Shown: positions 42,489 to 50,766 of the stretch, piece after piece | Numbering within the stretch: position 1 is the first letter of the stretch | How the letters are laid out: each line of letters begins with the position of its first letter | DNA from: Dorea sp. 5-2 | GTDB lineage: Bacteria > Bacillota > Clostridia > Lachnospirales > Lachnospiraceae | DNA length: 64,000 nt | Direction: 5' to 3' | Assembly (NCBI RefSeq): GCF_000403455.2 | Contig: NZ_KE159781.1 | Location: forward strand, 92,619-156,618 | The notes under the pieces: model-generated | Database searches by the model: none | The model's input: the letters and a program-made list of their open reading frames with translations, nothing else | What the model was told of the DNA's origin: nothing | Made by a program: the position numbers and the translations under genes

Positions 42489-44295
42489 ATAACTTCTCGG
42501 AATCTCAATGAATGTGATTCTAACTGAAAATTGACAACTGAATATCGTGCAGGAAAAGAAATTTGAGAAAAATGGACATAAACATTGGACATAGCGGGTA
42601 CTATGCCTTGAAAAATCTTATGGAATCGCTTAAGATATCATTATTAGGCGGTCAATCCTAATAATGATTCTTGAAATGCCTCAGCAGAGGGCATTTCCCA
42701 GGCATCAAGGTGTTGAAGCATCATGATGCCGTAGAGGCGGCAGTACCACATCTTAGTCGAGCGGTGCCTGCCGTCTTCTAATTTATAGTCCTCTTTCTCG
42801 CGCTTATTGGAGCGTTCCACGGAAGTCCTTCTGTCATATTCCTTTTCCCATGCTTTAGAGTCCCTTGGCGGTATGTTGAATAACCTTGGATTGTCATCGG
42901 TAAAGATGTGCACGGTTCTTCCATATTTTGCCGGTGAACAGGGGTGTTCACAGAAGCAGCCACGTTTCCGGTTTGATTTCGGGCACCGGTATTTTGCGCG
43001 GTGTTTGGCGGCTTCATATCCATCTTTATGCATACGTAAGCCCAACTTACAGACAGGGACACCATCGTCATCGACTGTGAAATCGTCCTTATAGGTAAAA
43101 TGCCCGGTATGTCCGGGATTGAGGTCGATAAACGGTGTGATATCTTCCCGTCTGCAGTATTCATAAACAGCGTAAGCGTCGTGTGCGGAATCCAGAAGGA
43201 GCTTTTCAATCTGGAATTCCGGAAGATACGCTTTCATGGTGAAAAAGGAATGCAGGAAGGAAAGCATGTCATGCCGGGAGGCGCGCTCTAAAAGCGGAAA
43301 CACAGGGAGGTCGCTGAAGGAATCGGAAGCCACATACATGTAGAGGTGGTAGCCGAAGAAATAACATTCCCGGTGGGAGTCCCATCCCCAGTTGCAGTCG
43401 GGCTGGGAATAATGGCGTTTACAGTTACAGGAAGAACAGCCTTTCTCCTTACAATCGCAGATGCGCTTTTTGCGCTGCTGTGCGGCAGTACGGACAGGGG
43501 TGCCGTCACCGGCAAGAGCCAGGTGCCGGGGATTAACCAGCCCCCTGTGGATGGACTGGTCCAGGAACTGCTGCTGATAAAGCCGGAAAATAAGGAAGAA
43601 GGGATTTTGCGGTTTTAACTGCCAGTGTTCCAGCAGGGGAAGAAGCTTGGAAGCCATGCTGGAAGAGTCGCAGGGAGTCTTATCGCCTTTCTTTTTGCCT
43701 TTGGGAGTTTTCTTTATCTTAGGGAACCGGTCTTTCGGGGAAAGGTTGTTGGAGTCATCCTGCCAGATGCGGGAAAAGAAATCATAAAAAGTACCGACGC
43801 CGGGGGTATCGCCGAAAGAGAAACCGCTGAGGATGGCATAAAGAGGAGTTTCCTTAAGCATACGGCACCAGACAGTGACGGAAGTCACTTTCAGTTTCAG
43901 GGCAAGCAGGTAGGAGCGCAGCATACAGGAAGGGAGCCGGGGTTCTGGTCCAAAAACAGAGTAGCAGTCCTGCATAATGGAATCGGTTTGGGAAAGATCA
44001 AGATACCAGAACTGCACGATATAATCCCAGGTGCTTTTAGGGAGCACAAAGGGATCGGGATAAAAGTAAAGGAACTGGGATACGAAAGTATCCTGATAGG
44101 CGGTATGTCCGCCAGGGTTACAAGGTAACATCAAAAATCGCCTCCAATCAAAAAATGTACTTTTTGATCAAGGGGCGCGAAGCGCCGCATTTTTTGACTG
44201 ATTTGTCAAGTGTTTTAGAGAAAAAAGTGGGTGATTTTTGAAAAATAGGTTCTGAAAGCCCCATGAAATAAGGGCTGAAGATTCCGAGAAGTTAT
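42489..44295. mobile_element. Insertion sequence, 1807 bp, inserted in the ABC operon leader
   Basis: Perfect 17-bp terminal inverted repeats (ATAACTTCTCGGAATCT at 42489-42505, complement at 44279-44295) and a 4-bp target duplication GGAG (42485-42488 and 44296-44299). It carries one transposase gene on the minus strand. Removing the element and one GGAG joins the TATAAT promoter to TACAAAAGGAGG and the ATG of the ABC ATPase gene at 44320. The insertion therefore separates promoter and operon. The intact ends and single gene suggest a recent insertion. Confidence 0.9.
42644..44134 (-). CDS. IS transposase (DDE, IS1182/IS1634-like)
   Basis: 496 residues. The N-terminal DUF772-like part (CYSVFGPEPRLPSCMLRSYL) and a Lys-rich linker are followed by a Cys/His-rich insertion (CDCKEKGCSSCNCKRHY, CFCEHPCSP). 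The DDE core includes LLLDSAHDAYAVYEY and the final acidic region RRTSVERSNKREKEDYKLED. The frame is undamaged. Exact family assignment is uncertain from sequence reading alone. Confidence 0.8.
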   Translation of the reverse strand: MMLPCNPGGHTAYQDTFVSQFLYFYPDPFVLPKSTWDYIVQFWYLDLSQTDSIMQDCYSVFGPEPRLPSCMLRSYLLALKLKVTSVTVWCRMLKETPLYAILSGFSFGDTPGVGTFYDFFSRIWQDDSNNLSPKDRFPKIKKTPKGKKKGDKTPCDSSSMASKLLPLLEHWQLKPQNPFFLIFRLYQQQFLDQSIHRGLVNPRHLALAGDGTPVRTAAQQRKKRICDCKEKGCSSCNCKRHYSQPDCNWGWDSHRECYFFGYHLYMYVASDSFSDLPVFPLLERASRHDMLSFLHSFFTMKAYLPEFQIEKLLLDSAHDAYAVYEYCRREDITPFIDLNPGHTGHFTYKDDFTVDDDGVPVCKLGLRMHKDGYEAAKHRAKYRCPKSNRKRGCFCEHPCSPAKYGRTVHIFTDDNPRLFNIPPRDSKAWEKEYDRRTSVERSNKREKEDYKLEDGRHRSTKMWYCRLYGIMMLQHLDAWEMPSAEAFQESLLGLTA

Positions 44296-44319
44296 GGAGT
44301 ACAAAAGGAGGAAACATCT

Positions 44320-45243
44320 ATGAATGATTTCGTAATTGAAACAAAGCAGCTAACAAAAATCTATGGAGAACAAACGGCTGTTAGCAAAGTTAATCTCCAT
44401 GTAAAAAAAGGACGGATTTATGGTCTGTTAGGGCGTAACGGCGCAGGAAAGACAACGATTATGAAGATGGTTTTAGGACTGACTTCCATTACATCAGGAG
44501 AAGTGCAGCTGTTTGGAAAAAATATCAGAGGACAGGAAAAACGGATATACCCTCGTATTGGCGCAATCATCGAAACGCCTGGGTTTTATCCGAATCTGAC
44601 TGGAACAGAAAATTTGGAGATTTTTGCAAAGCTACGTGGGACATCCCGCCCGGATGCCGTAAAAAATGCGTTGGAAGTAGTTGGTCTTCCCTACAAAGAT
44701 AAAAAACTGTTCAGCAAGTATTCCCTTGGCATGAAGCAACGGCTTGGAATCGCAAATGCTATCATGCATGACCCCGAACTTTTGATTCTTGATGAACCGA
44801 TTAATGGTCTTGACCCGATTGGCATAGCGGAAATCAGAAAATTCTTGCAGGATTTAAGCAAAGAACGGGGGAAAACCATCTTGATTTCCAGCCATATCCT
44901 GTCAGAGATTGACTTGCTTGCAGATGATATAGGAATTATTCATGAAGGAAACCTATTGGAAGAAAGCAGTATGGACGAATTAAGAAAAAAGAACCAGAAA
45001 TATGTTTTATTCCGTGTATCCTCTACGGCAACCGCAGCCCGGATTCTGGAGCAGAAATGCGGCGGGGTAAAATATCGTATTGAAGATGATAATGTTATGC
45101 GGATTTATGATATGGACATTGATTTGAGCATGGTAAATCAAGCGTTTATTACGAATAACATTGGTGTTTATGAAAGCAGCGTTTGCGACGAAAGCCTTGA
45201 GGATTATTTCAAAGAGATTACGGGAGGTGTTGGCATTGCTTAA
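44320..45243 (+). CDS. ABC transporter ATPase, bacitracin/lantibiotic-immunity type (BcrA/NisF-like)
   Basis: 307 residues; ATG 44320 behind AAAGGAGG. Walker A GRNGAGKTT, signature YSLGMKQRLG, Walker B LLILDEPINGLDP and H-loop SSHILSEID. A C-terminal extension of ~90 residues follows, as in BcrA-type ATPases. Three ABC-2-type membrane proteins follow. The set resembles LanFEG immunity or BcrABC bacitracin exporters. Expression may be cut off by the IS upstream. Confidence 0.85.
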   Translation: MNDFVIETKQLTKIYGEQTAVSKVNLHVKKGRIYGLLGRNGAGKTTIMKMVLGLTSITSGEVQLFGKNIRGQEKRIYPRIGAIIETPGFYPNLTGTENLEIFAKLRGTSRPDAVKNALEVVGLPYKDKKLFSKYSLGMKQRLGIANAIMHDPELLILDEPINGLDPIGIAEIRKFLQDLSKERGKTILISSHILSEIDLLADDIGIIHEGNLLEESSMDELRKKNQKYVLFRVSSTATAARILEQKCGGVKYRIEDDNVMRIYDMDIDLSMVNQAFITNNIGVYESSVCDESLEDYFKEITGGVGIA

Positions 45244-45979
45244 AATGTTAGAGGCAGAGTTTAAAAAGATAAAGCGGCAGAAGTTTATCCTGCTTACCGT
45301 ACTTGCCGCTTGCCTTTTTCCGATTCCGCTCACTATCGTAATTGTCCATTCAAAACTGAATTATGATACGCTTCTTATGTTTGTTATGGAATTTGGATTC
45401 TTTTTGGTTCTTCCCATAGTTTTGGGCATTATTGCGTCAATACTGTTCCGAATGGAAAATGAAAATGGGACGCTGAAAACCCTTTCAGTAATCCCTGTTC
45501 CCAGATGGAAGCTACTTGGCGCAAAGGTGATTATCATTTACATTTTGGCGATATTTTATGGTGTTGCCGCAATCGGCGCTACCATGATTGGAGGACTATT
45601 TACGGGAACCATTTCGGATATTCCATTAAAATTAGCAATTTCGCTCAGTATGTCCGTACTGATAGCTACCGCATCTCTGCCCATGATAGCGGCTGCTGTT
45701 GTATTTCAGAAAAATTTCATATTGCCGATACTATGTTCTGTTATTTATGCAGTTGCCAGTTTTGCATTTTCTGTTATGCTGTTGAAAGTTCCAGCCCCAT
45801 TGACTTTATTGTTTCGATGCAGTCTGCCTTTTATAACGGCAAATCCAGAACGCATGGAAATGGTGGAGAATGTGCAGAATTGGGTACTGCCAGTATTTCC
45901 CTGTATCCTTTCTCTTATTGGGATGGGAACTGTGTGCATGGTATTGTCGGCATATATTTATCGGAAACAGGAGGTGTAA
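45236..45979 (+). CDS. ABC-2-type permease 1 (LanE/BcrB-like)
   Basis: About 247 residues if TTG 45236 is used, 8 bases after GGGAGG at 45222-45227. The first ATG (45245) is 17 bases from that site. The start overlaps the ATPase stop. Six hydrophobic segments; the N-terminus MLKMLEAEFKKIKRQKFIL is typical of lantibiotic-immunity permeases. It works with the ATPase encoded before and the two permeases after. Confidence 0.85.
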   Translation: MLKMLEAEFKKIKRQKFILLTVLAACLFPIPLTIVIVHSKLNYDTLLMFVMEFGFFLVLPIVLGIIASILFRMENENGTLKTLSVIPVPRWKLLGAKVIIIYILAIFYGVAAIGATMIGGLFTGTISDIPLKLAISLSMSVLIATASLPMIAAAVVFQKNFILPILCSVIYAVASFAFSVMLLKVPAPLTLLFRCSLPFITANPERMEMVENVQNWVLPVFPCILSLIGMGTVCMVLSAYIYRKQEV

Positions 45980-45983
45980 TGCG

Positions 45984-46697
45984 ATGATTTGGGCAGAGTT
46001 AAAAAAATTAAAAAGACATTATCTTTTGCCTCTTTCAATAGGAGTTGTCGTACTGTCAAGTCTTCTGGCATTATTCCAGCTGACAGGGGCGGCAAATTCC
46101 GTAGTTGGCTATCTTCCACTGACAGATGGAATCCTTTGGAACAATATAACCCTTACATTTCCATTTTTGATAACTTTTTTTGGCAGTTATTTAATGAACC
46201 GGGAGTATTCAGAGGACACATTGAAAAACAACCTTATCGTGCCAGTTTCTTATAGTAAATTAAAATTTGCCAAAATTGCAATTACCGTATTTGCGACTTT
46301 CCTATTTATTGCAGTTAGTTTTCTATGCAGTATAGTGTTTGCTTTGGTTTTACAATATCCTTTTAACTTGGCAGATATCGGGATGGCTTTCTGGAAACTG
46401 TTAGTCACAGGTATCTCCTGTCTAATAGCAGTTATGCCGATTATCGCTTTTTTTTCTTTGAAAAGAAATCTCTTTTTGGCAGGAACCTGCGTGGCATTTG
46501 TCTATGGATTTTGTGGTATTTTTGTGGCAAATACACGTTTTACAAGCTGGTATCCAACCACAGCTGGGTTAAGTATCATAAACTATGAACCTAATTCCGC
46601 AAATTACCAGATATCAGTATCAATATTTGTACTTGCAAGCTGCCTGTTTATTTCTTTGTTTATTATATCTGTTATACGGAGGAAACGTGATGATTAA
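45984..46697 (+). CDS. ABC-2-type permease 2 (LanG-like)
   Basis: 237 residues, ATG 45984 behind AGGAGGTG. Six hydrophobic segments; N-terminus MIWAELKKLKRHYLLPLSIG and the cytoplasmic motif NREYSEDTLKNNLIVPVSYS common in this family. Overlaps permease 3 by 8 bases. Confidence 0.85.
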   Translation: MIWAELKKLKRHYLLPLSIGVVVLSSLLALFQLTGAANSVVGYLPLTDGILWNNITLTFPFLITFFGSYLMNREYSEDTLKNNLIVPVSYSKLKFAKIAITVFATFLFIAVSFLCSIVFALVLQYPFNLADIGMAFWKLLVTGISCLIAVMPIIAFFSLKRNLFLAGTCVAFVYGFCGIFVANTRFTSWYPTTAGLSIINYEPNSANYQISVSIFVLASCLFISLFIISVIRRKRDD

Positions 46698-47460
46698 TTT
46701 AATACAAACTGAGTTTTCAAAACTCAAGAGACAGAAAACCATATTTACCATTATGGGAGTACTGCTTTTGTTTTGGGTGGGCATGACATTTTGGAATTAT
46801 CATGTCCCGCAAAAGAGTTTTGAAAATTTCTATATGAAATATGGCAGTTATATAGCCATGCTCCTTCCATTTCTGCTAGGGTTATTGTTTATTAAGATAT
46901 ACCATGCAGAATACCAAAATGATACGTTGAAAGAATTGCTTCAAATCCCCATTTCAATGAGCCAGTTATTTTATGCAAAAATTCTGTTTTTGTTTTTGAC
47001 TGCGGTTATCATCATGCTGCTGAACTGTCTGCTCATTATAATAAGTGCTGTCATATGCAAGGTTACAGACATAAGTGCTTATCAAACTTTAATGCTGATA
47101 AGATTCTTTCTGACTATTGCGTTGTCTATGCCATTTGCAATGTTTCCTGTGTTTCTGATAACTGCTCTGGCATCGGGAAACACGATTTTTTCAAGTACAG
47201 TTTGCTTTATCTATTCGCTGGCAGGAACAATCGGAGTTTCACACTTGGCAGGGACACATCCCATATCCAGTATGTTTAATATTTTGTTTGGCAGTCAACT
47301 TTCGTTGATAACATCAGATGGGGAAAAGCTAATGTATATCGCAGATATAGTGCTTTTTGTTTTCATAACTGTTTTTTGTGTGGAAGTTTTTTATAGGATA
47401 AAACGTGGAGATAAATATAAATTAGGAACAAGAGGATTATCAAGTGGGCAAATGGAATAG
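46690..47460 (+). CDS. ABC-2-type permease 3
   Basis: 256 residues, ATG 46690 with CGGAGG upstream. Six hydrophobic segments; N-terminus MINLIQTEFSKLKRQKTIFT and motif YHAEYQNDTLKELLQIPISM resemble the two preceding permeases. Three different permeases per ATPase is one more than in most LanFEG systems. Its stop is 16 bases before copy 2 of the RR1 promoter motif. Confidence 0.85.
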   Translation: MINLIQTEFSKLKRQKTIFTIMGVLLLFWVGMTFWNYHVPQKSFENFYMKYGSYIAMLLPFLLGLLFIKIYHAEYQNDTLKELLQIPISMSQLFYAKILFLFLTAVIIMLLNCLLIIISAVICKVTDISAYQTLMLIRFFLTIALSMPFAMFPVFLITALASGNTIFSSTVCFIYSLAGTIGVSHLAGTHPISSMFNILFGSQLSLITSDGEKLMYIADIVLFVFITVFCVEVFYRIKRGDKYKLGTRGLSSGQME

Positions 47461-47476
47461 CTTTAAAAAATTTTTT

Positions 47477-47515
47477 GTCCGCTGTAACATTTCGCGGACA
47501 TTTGGGTTTTACAAT
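47477..47515 (+). promoter_or_regulatory. RR1 regulon motif, copy 2
   Basis: GTCCGC (47477-47482) and GCGGAC (47494-47499) surround TGTAACATTTC. TACAAT (47510-47515) is 6 bases after the motif end (47504). It stands before an orphan HK1 fragment with no start codon, so what it now drives is unclear. It may read through into the permease genes. Confidence 0.7.
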
Positions 47516-47548
47516 AGCCCATAGGGAAACTGTAAAACAATTTACAAG

Positions 47549-48089
47549 GGGAATCCGCAGCCAGACGGATAAGCTGGATTTTCTCTTTCAGGCCCTTGTG
47601 AAAACCTCCCGGCTGGAAACAGGCGTGATCCAGTTGGATAAGAAACCGGGCCGCCTTTTTGATACCGTGGCGCAGGCCATGAGTGGTATCGTGTATGCAG
47701 CGGAGAAAAAGGAAATCGCCGTGTCAGTGGACTGCCCGGAGGATTTGGCCGCTTCCCATGACAGCAAGTGGACATCCGAAGCCCTTTTTAACCTGCTGGA
47801 CAATGCGGTGAAGTACACCCCGACAGGCGGAAAAATCACAGTGTCGGTGGTACTGTGGGAAATGTATGTGGAGATCAAAGTGGCCGACACCGGCAAGGGC
47901 ATTTCCGAAAGCAATCAGGCCGCCATTTTCCGGCGCTTCTATCGTGAGGAAGAAGTACACGAACAGCAGGGCGTGGGCATTGGCCTGTATCTGGCCCGCA
48001 AGATCATAACGCGGCAGGGCGGCTATATCAGAGTAGTTTCGGAACCGGGCAAGGGTTCGGAATTTTCCATTATGCTGCCTACAAAATAG
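47549..48089 (+). pseudogene. Orphan 3' duplicate of the HK1 gene (ATPase domain only)
   Basis: Codes for the last ~180 residues of HK1 with a few changes (for example AASHDSK for AVSHDSK, GISESN for GIFESN). It begins in the middle of the dimerisation domain (IRSQTDKLDFLFQAL), after the phospho-acceptor His. The frame is open to a TAG at the same place as HK1. No ATG or ribosome binding site is present; the upstream frame runs through the promoter motif. It is a duplicated remnant, although the ATP-binding residues remain intact. Confidence 0.8.
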
Positions 48090-48135
48090 AACGCGGCGGA
48101 CGGCCATTCCCGGCTGCCCACCGCAAATTTTTTTG

Positions 48136-48224
48136 AAATGTCCGAGCGTTGTAACATTTCACCCCAATTTTCAATGAAATTTTTTGGCCGCCGTAACATT
48201 TCGCGGACATTTGGGTTTTACAAT
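48136..48224 (+). promoter_or_regulatory. RR1 regulon promoter, copy 3 (double site)
   Basis: An upstream half-site (TGTCCGAGCG then TTGTAACATTTC, ending at 48160) and the main motif TAACATTTCGCGGACATTTG (48194-48213) lie one behind the other. TACAAT (48219-48224) follows after 6 bases. GGAGGTGAT gives a strong ribosome binding site for ATG 48255. Copies 3, 4 and 5 are alike over the whole block of ~100 bases. Confidence 0.75.
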
Positions 48225-48254
48225 ACCCTTATCAAATATGGAGGTGATACAACT

Positions 48255-50642
48255 ATGACATGGCCTTTTGAGAACGATACAAGCGCCATTGTAAAGAAAT
48301 TAGCAAAACGCAATGTATCTTCAAATCGTATTTTTTGCTTTTTTAATGTCTTGACGATTGCACTGGCAATTAGTTTGATTGTGGGAATCTCCTTATTCCA
48401 ACAAGGCAGCAAAATTAGTGAACAAAAGATTTTGAATCAAATGCAGCAAGCTACCATCGGGGGGCTTACAGCAGAACAGATAGAAGTTCTGAAAAAAGAA
48501 CCTGATCTTGAAGATATTGTACCCTATAAGCATAGTGATAGTTTTCTGATGGATGGGATCAAATTTGAAGCGGTTTATATGCCGGCTGGTTTTGGAATTA
48601 TAAAATCCTATGAATTAGTCAGTGGAACCTGTCCAGAACAGTACAATGAAATTGTAATTGATAAAAATGTTCAGTTAGAGCTGGGGTATCAGCTAAATAT
48701 AGGAGATACCATCACTTTACCAACGGCGGGGAGTAAAACAGAGGATTTCATCATTACTGGTTTTACTGATAATGTGGAAACAGGAACATTTTACTTTTAT
48801 GTTTCCCCAGCGTATGCAGAACAGGGCGTGTTATTATCTGATATTCCATATAGTGCCTTGATTCGTGTAAATGGCGCCACGGAAATGGGACTTGTTGATT
48901 TTGAGAATACAGTATATCGTCTGGCTTCATACCAAGACATAAGTAGGAATCAACTTTATTTTAATAGCAAGTTCTGCTCCTCACTTATTAGTGGATCAGG
49001 AATGGGAGGTGTTCTTTTAGCCACTCTTTTTATTGTTTTTTCAAGCGGAATTGTCATATACAGTGTGTTCTACCTTTCGGTATCAAATCAAGTGTCGCAA
49101 ATTGGACAGCTCAAAACTATTGGCATGACAGAAAAACAAATTAAGCGGATGATTCGTAAAGAGGGGTATCGTTTCTGCCTGTTCGGAATACCTGCCGGTA
49201 TTACAGCAGGTATCATATTTGCATATTTGTTAGAGCCGAATGGAATAACGATTATCAATGCCATAGCCACAAGTATTTTCGCAATAATATTAGGCATTAT
49301 CATCGTACAAATTTCCGTATACAAGCCCGCGCAAATAGCTTCAAATATTTCTCCTATTGAAGCAACAAAATATGTTGGAAACGCTCCAGAACTAAAAGAA
49401 AATAAAGTACGGAACAGGAAAAATCATATTCGCCTTTCACCGTATTCTTTAGCCGTATTGAGCGAAAAGCAGGATCGAAAAAAACACAATCTGACGATTG
49501 CCTCGCTTGCAATCGGCGGGATTTTATTTATGGTTGGAGCCACTTTTATATCATCATGGAATCCAGATTCCTTTGCGAGAATGGGGAATTTGGAAGATGG
49601 AGAATATTATATTACGATTAACCACAATACATTAGTCAACCCCAAACCGTATGGTATTTCGGAGTATCAAGTTGATACGCCTTTTTCACAGGAACTCATG
49701 GAAGAATTGCAACAAATCCCGGAAGTCAAAGAGATTTATACTACGGAGAGAACCGCAGCCATTATTGAGTATCACGATGAACAATTAGAAATTCCCATTA
49801 TTCCGATTACGCCTGATAATCAGGAGGAAATTTTGAAAACGCTTCCTGTCCATTGGACATACGAAACATTGGTGAAACAAGACGCTATGGTTATATTAGG
49901 GACAAGCGTACAGAACGAAGTCTATCATACTTGCCCGTCAATAGGAGAAAAAGTGACATTACGATGGTTCGATGGAACTGAACACAGCATAGATGTTTTG
50001 ATTGCCGGTACTTCCGAAAAAAGTATGAAGGAGGGGTTTTATCTTCCAAAAGAAACCATAGAAAAGTTGTGGGGAGATATGGATTTAACAGCTTCCTTAA
50101 CTTTGTCCGTACCCGAATATGAAAAAGTGGGTAAATCAGTAGAAAGCAAGTTAAATGAAATACTGTCCCAACACCCTGATTTGGTAATGGAAACCTTACA
50201 AGAGGTAAAAGCATCTTCAGCAAATACGATTCATAATACCAGCGTACAAGTTTATGGGGTATCTGCCTTTGTCATTATGTTTAGCATTTTTAATCTGACA
50301 AACACCTTGATTAGTCGTATCAGCACAAGGAGAAAAGCATTTGGAATATTGGAGTCTATCGGCATGACAAAAAAGCAGATAAAGAAAATGTTGCTACATG
50401 AAAGCGTCTTACTGATTATTCCATGCTTGATTATTACGCTTGTGGCAGGAACCTTAATGGGCTATTTGTTAGTACGGATATTGTCTGCGAATGGATTAAC
50501 TTATTTTCAATATACTTTTCCTTTTATTCCATTACTGATTTACGGTGTCTGCTTAATAATAACATCTATTATAATTTCTGCTATCTGTCTAAAAATTCAA
50601 TGCAGAAATTCATTGGTGGAACGGATCAAAATTGCAGACTGA
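48255..50642 (+). CDS. MacB/FtsX-type ABC permease A
   Basis: 795 residues, ATG 48255. Eight predicted helices in a 1+3+1+3 pattern: ~28-48; then ~250-275, 305-325 and 335-357; then ~413-433; then ~662-685, 715-738 and 755-778. Two large extracellular domains (~50-245 and ~440-655) lie between them. FtsX signatures are YSVFYLSVSNQVSQIGQLKT / GMTEKQIKRMI and LESIGMTKKQIKKML. The first residues, MTWPFENDTSAIVKKLAKR, are shared by all four permeases. No ATPase gene adjoins it; the one at 53326 is the likely partner. A role in antimicrobial-peptide removal or sensing is inferred from the RR1/HK1 context. Confidence 0.85.
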   Translation: MTWPFENDTSAIVKKLAKRNVSSNRIFCFFNVLTIALAISLIVGISLFQQGSKISEQKILNQMQQATIGGLTAEQIEVLKKEPDLEDIVPYKHSDSFLMDGIKFEAVYMPAGFGIIKSYELVSGTCPEQYNEIVIDKNVQLELGYQLNIGDTITLPTAGSKTEDFIITGFTDNVETGTFYFYVSPAYAEQGVLLSDIPYSALIRVNGATEMGLVDFENTVYRLASYQDISRNQLYFNSKFCSSLISGSGMGGVLLATLFIVFSSGIVIYSVFYLSVSNQVSQIGQLKTIGMTEKQIKRMIRKEGYRFCLFGIPAGITAGIIFAYLLEPNGITIINAIATSIFAIILGIIIVQISVYKPAQIASNISPIEATKYVGNAPELKENKVRNRKNHIRLSPYSLAVLSEKQDRKKHNLTIASLAIGGILFMVGATFISSWNPDSFARMGNLEDGEYYITINHNTLVNPKPYGISEYQVDTPFSQELMEELQQIPEVKEIYTTERTAAIIEYHDEQLEIPIIPITPDNQEEILKTLPVHWTYETLVKQDAMVILGTSVQNEVYHTCPSIGEKVTLRWFDGTEHSIDVLIAGTSEKSMKEGFYLPKETIEKLWGDMDLTASLTLSVPEYEKVGKSVESKLNEILSQHPDLVMETLQEVKASSANTIHNTSVQVYGVSAFVIMFSIFNLTNTLISRISTRRKAFGILESIGMTKKQIKKMLLHESVLLIIPCLIITLVAGTLMGYLLVRILSANGLTYFQYTFPFIPLLIYGVCLIITSIIISAICLKIQCRNSLVERIKIAD

Positions 50643-50647
50643 TTTTG

Positions 50648-50736
50648 AAATGTCCGAGAGTTGTAACATTTCACCCCGGTTTTCAATAAAGTTTTTTGGC
50701 CGCTGTAACATTTCGCGGACATTTGGGTTTTACAAT
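50648..50736 (+). promoter_or_regulatory. RR1 regulon promoter, copy 4 (double site)
   Basis: The upstream half-site (TGTCCGAGAG then TTGTAACATTTC, 50651-50672) is followed by the main motif ending at 50725. TACAAT is at 50731-50736. The following leader, with GGAGGTGATACAACT before ATG 50767, is identical to that of permease A. Confidence 0.75.
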
Positions 50737-50766
50737 AGCCTTATCAAATATGGAGGTGATACAACT

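Noticed and set aside
43346..44128. Two + strand open frames within the IS
   Set aside because: They are antisense to the transposase. Their proteins are low-complexity and lack start signals.
47475..48089. A 204-residue kinase starting at TTG 47475
   Set aside because: That start lies inside the promoter motif and has no ribosome binding site. Only the duplicated HK1 end is real.
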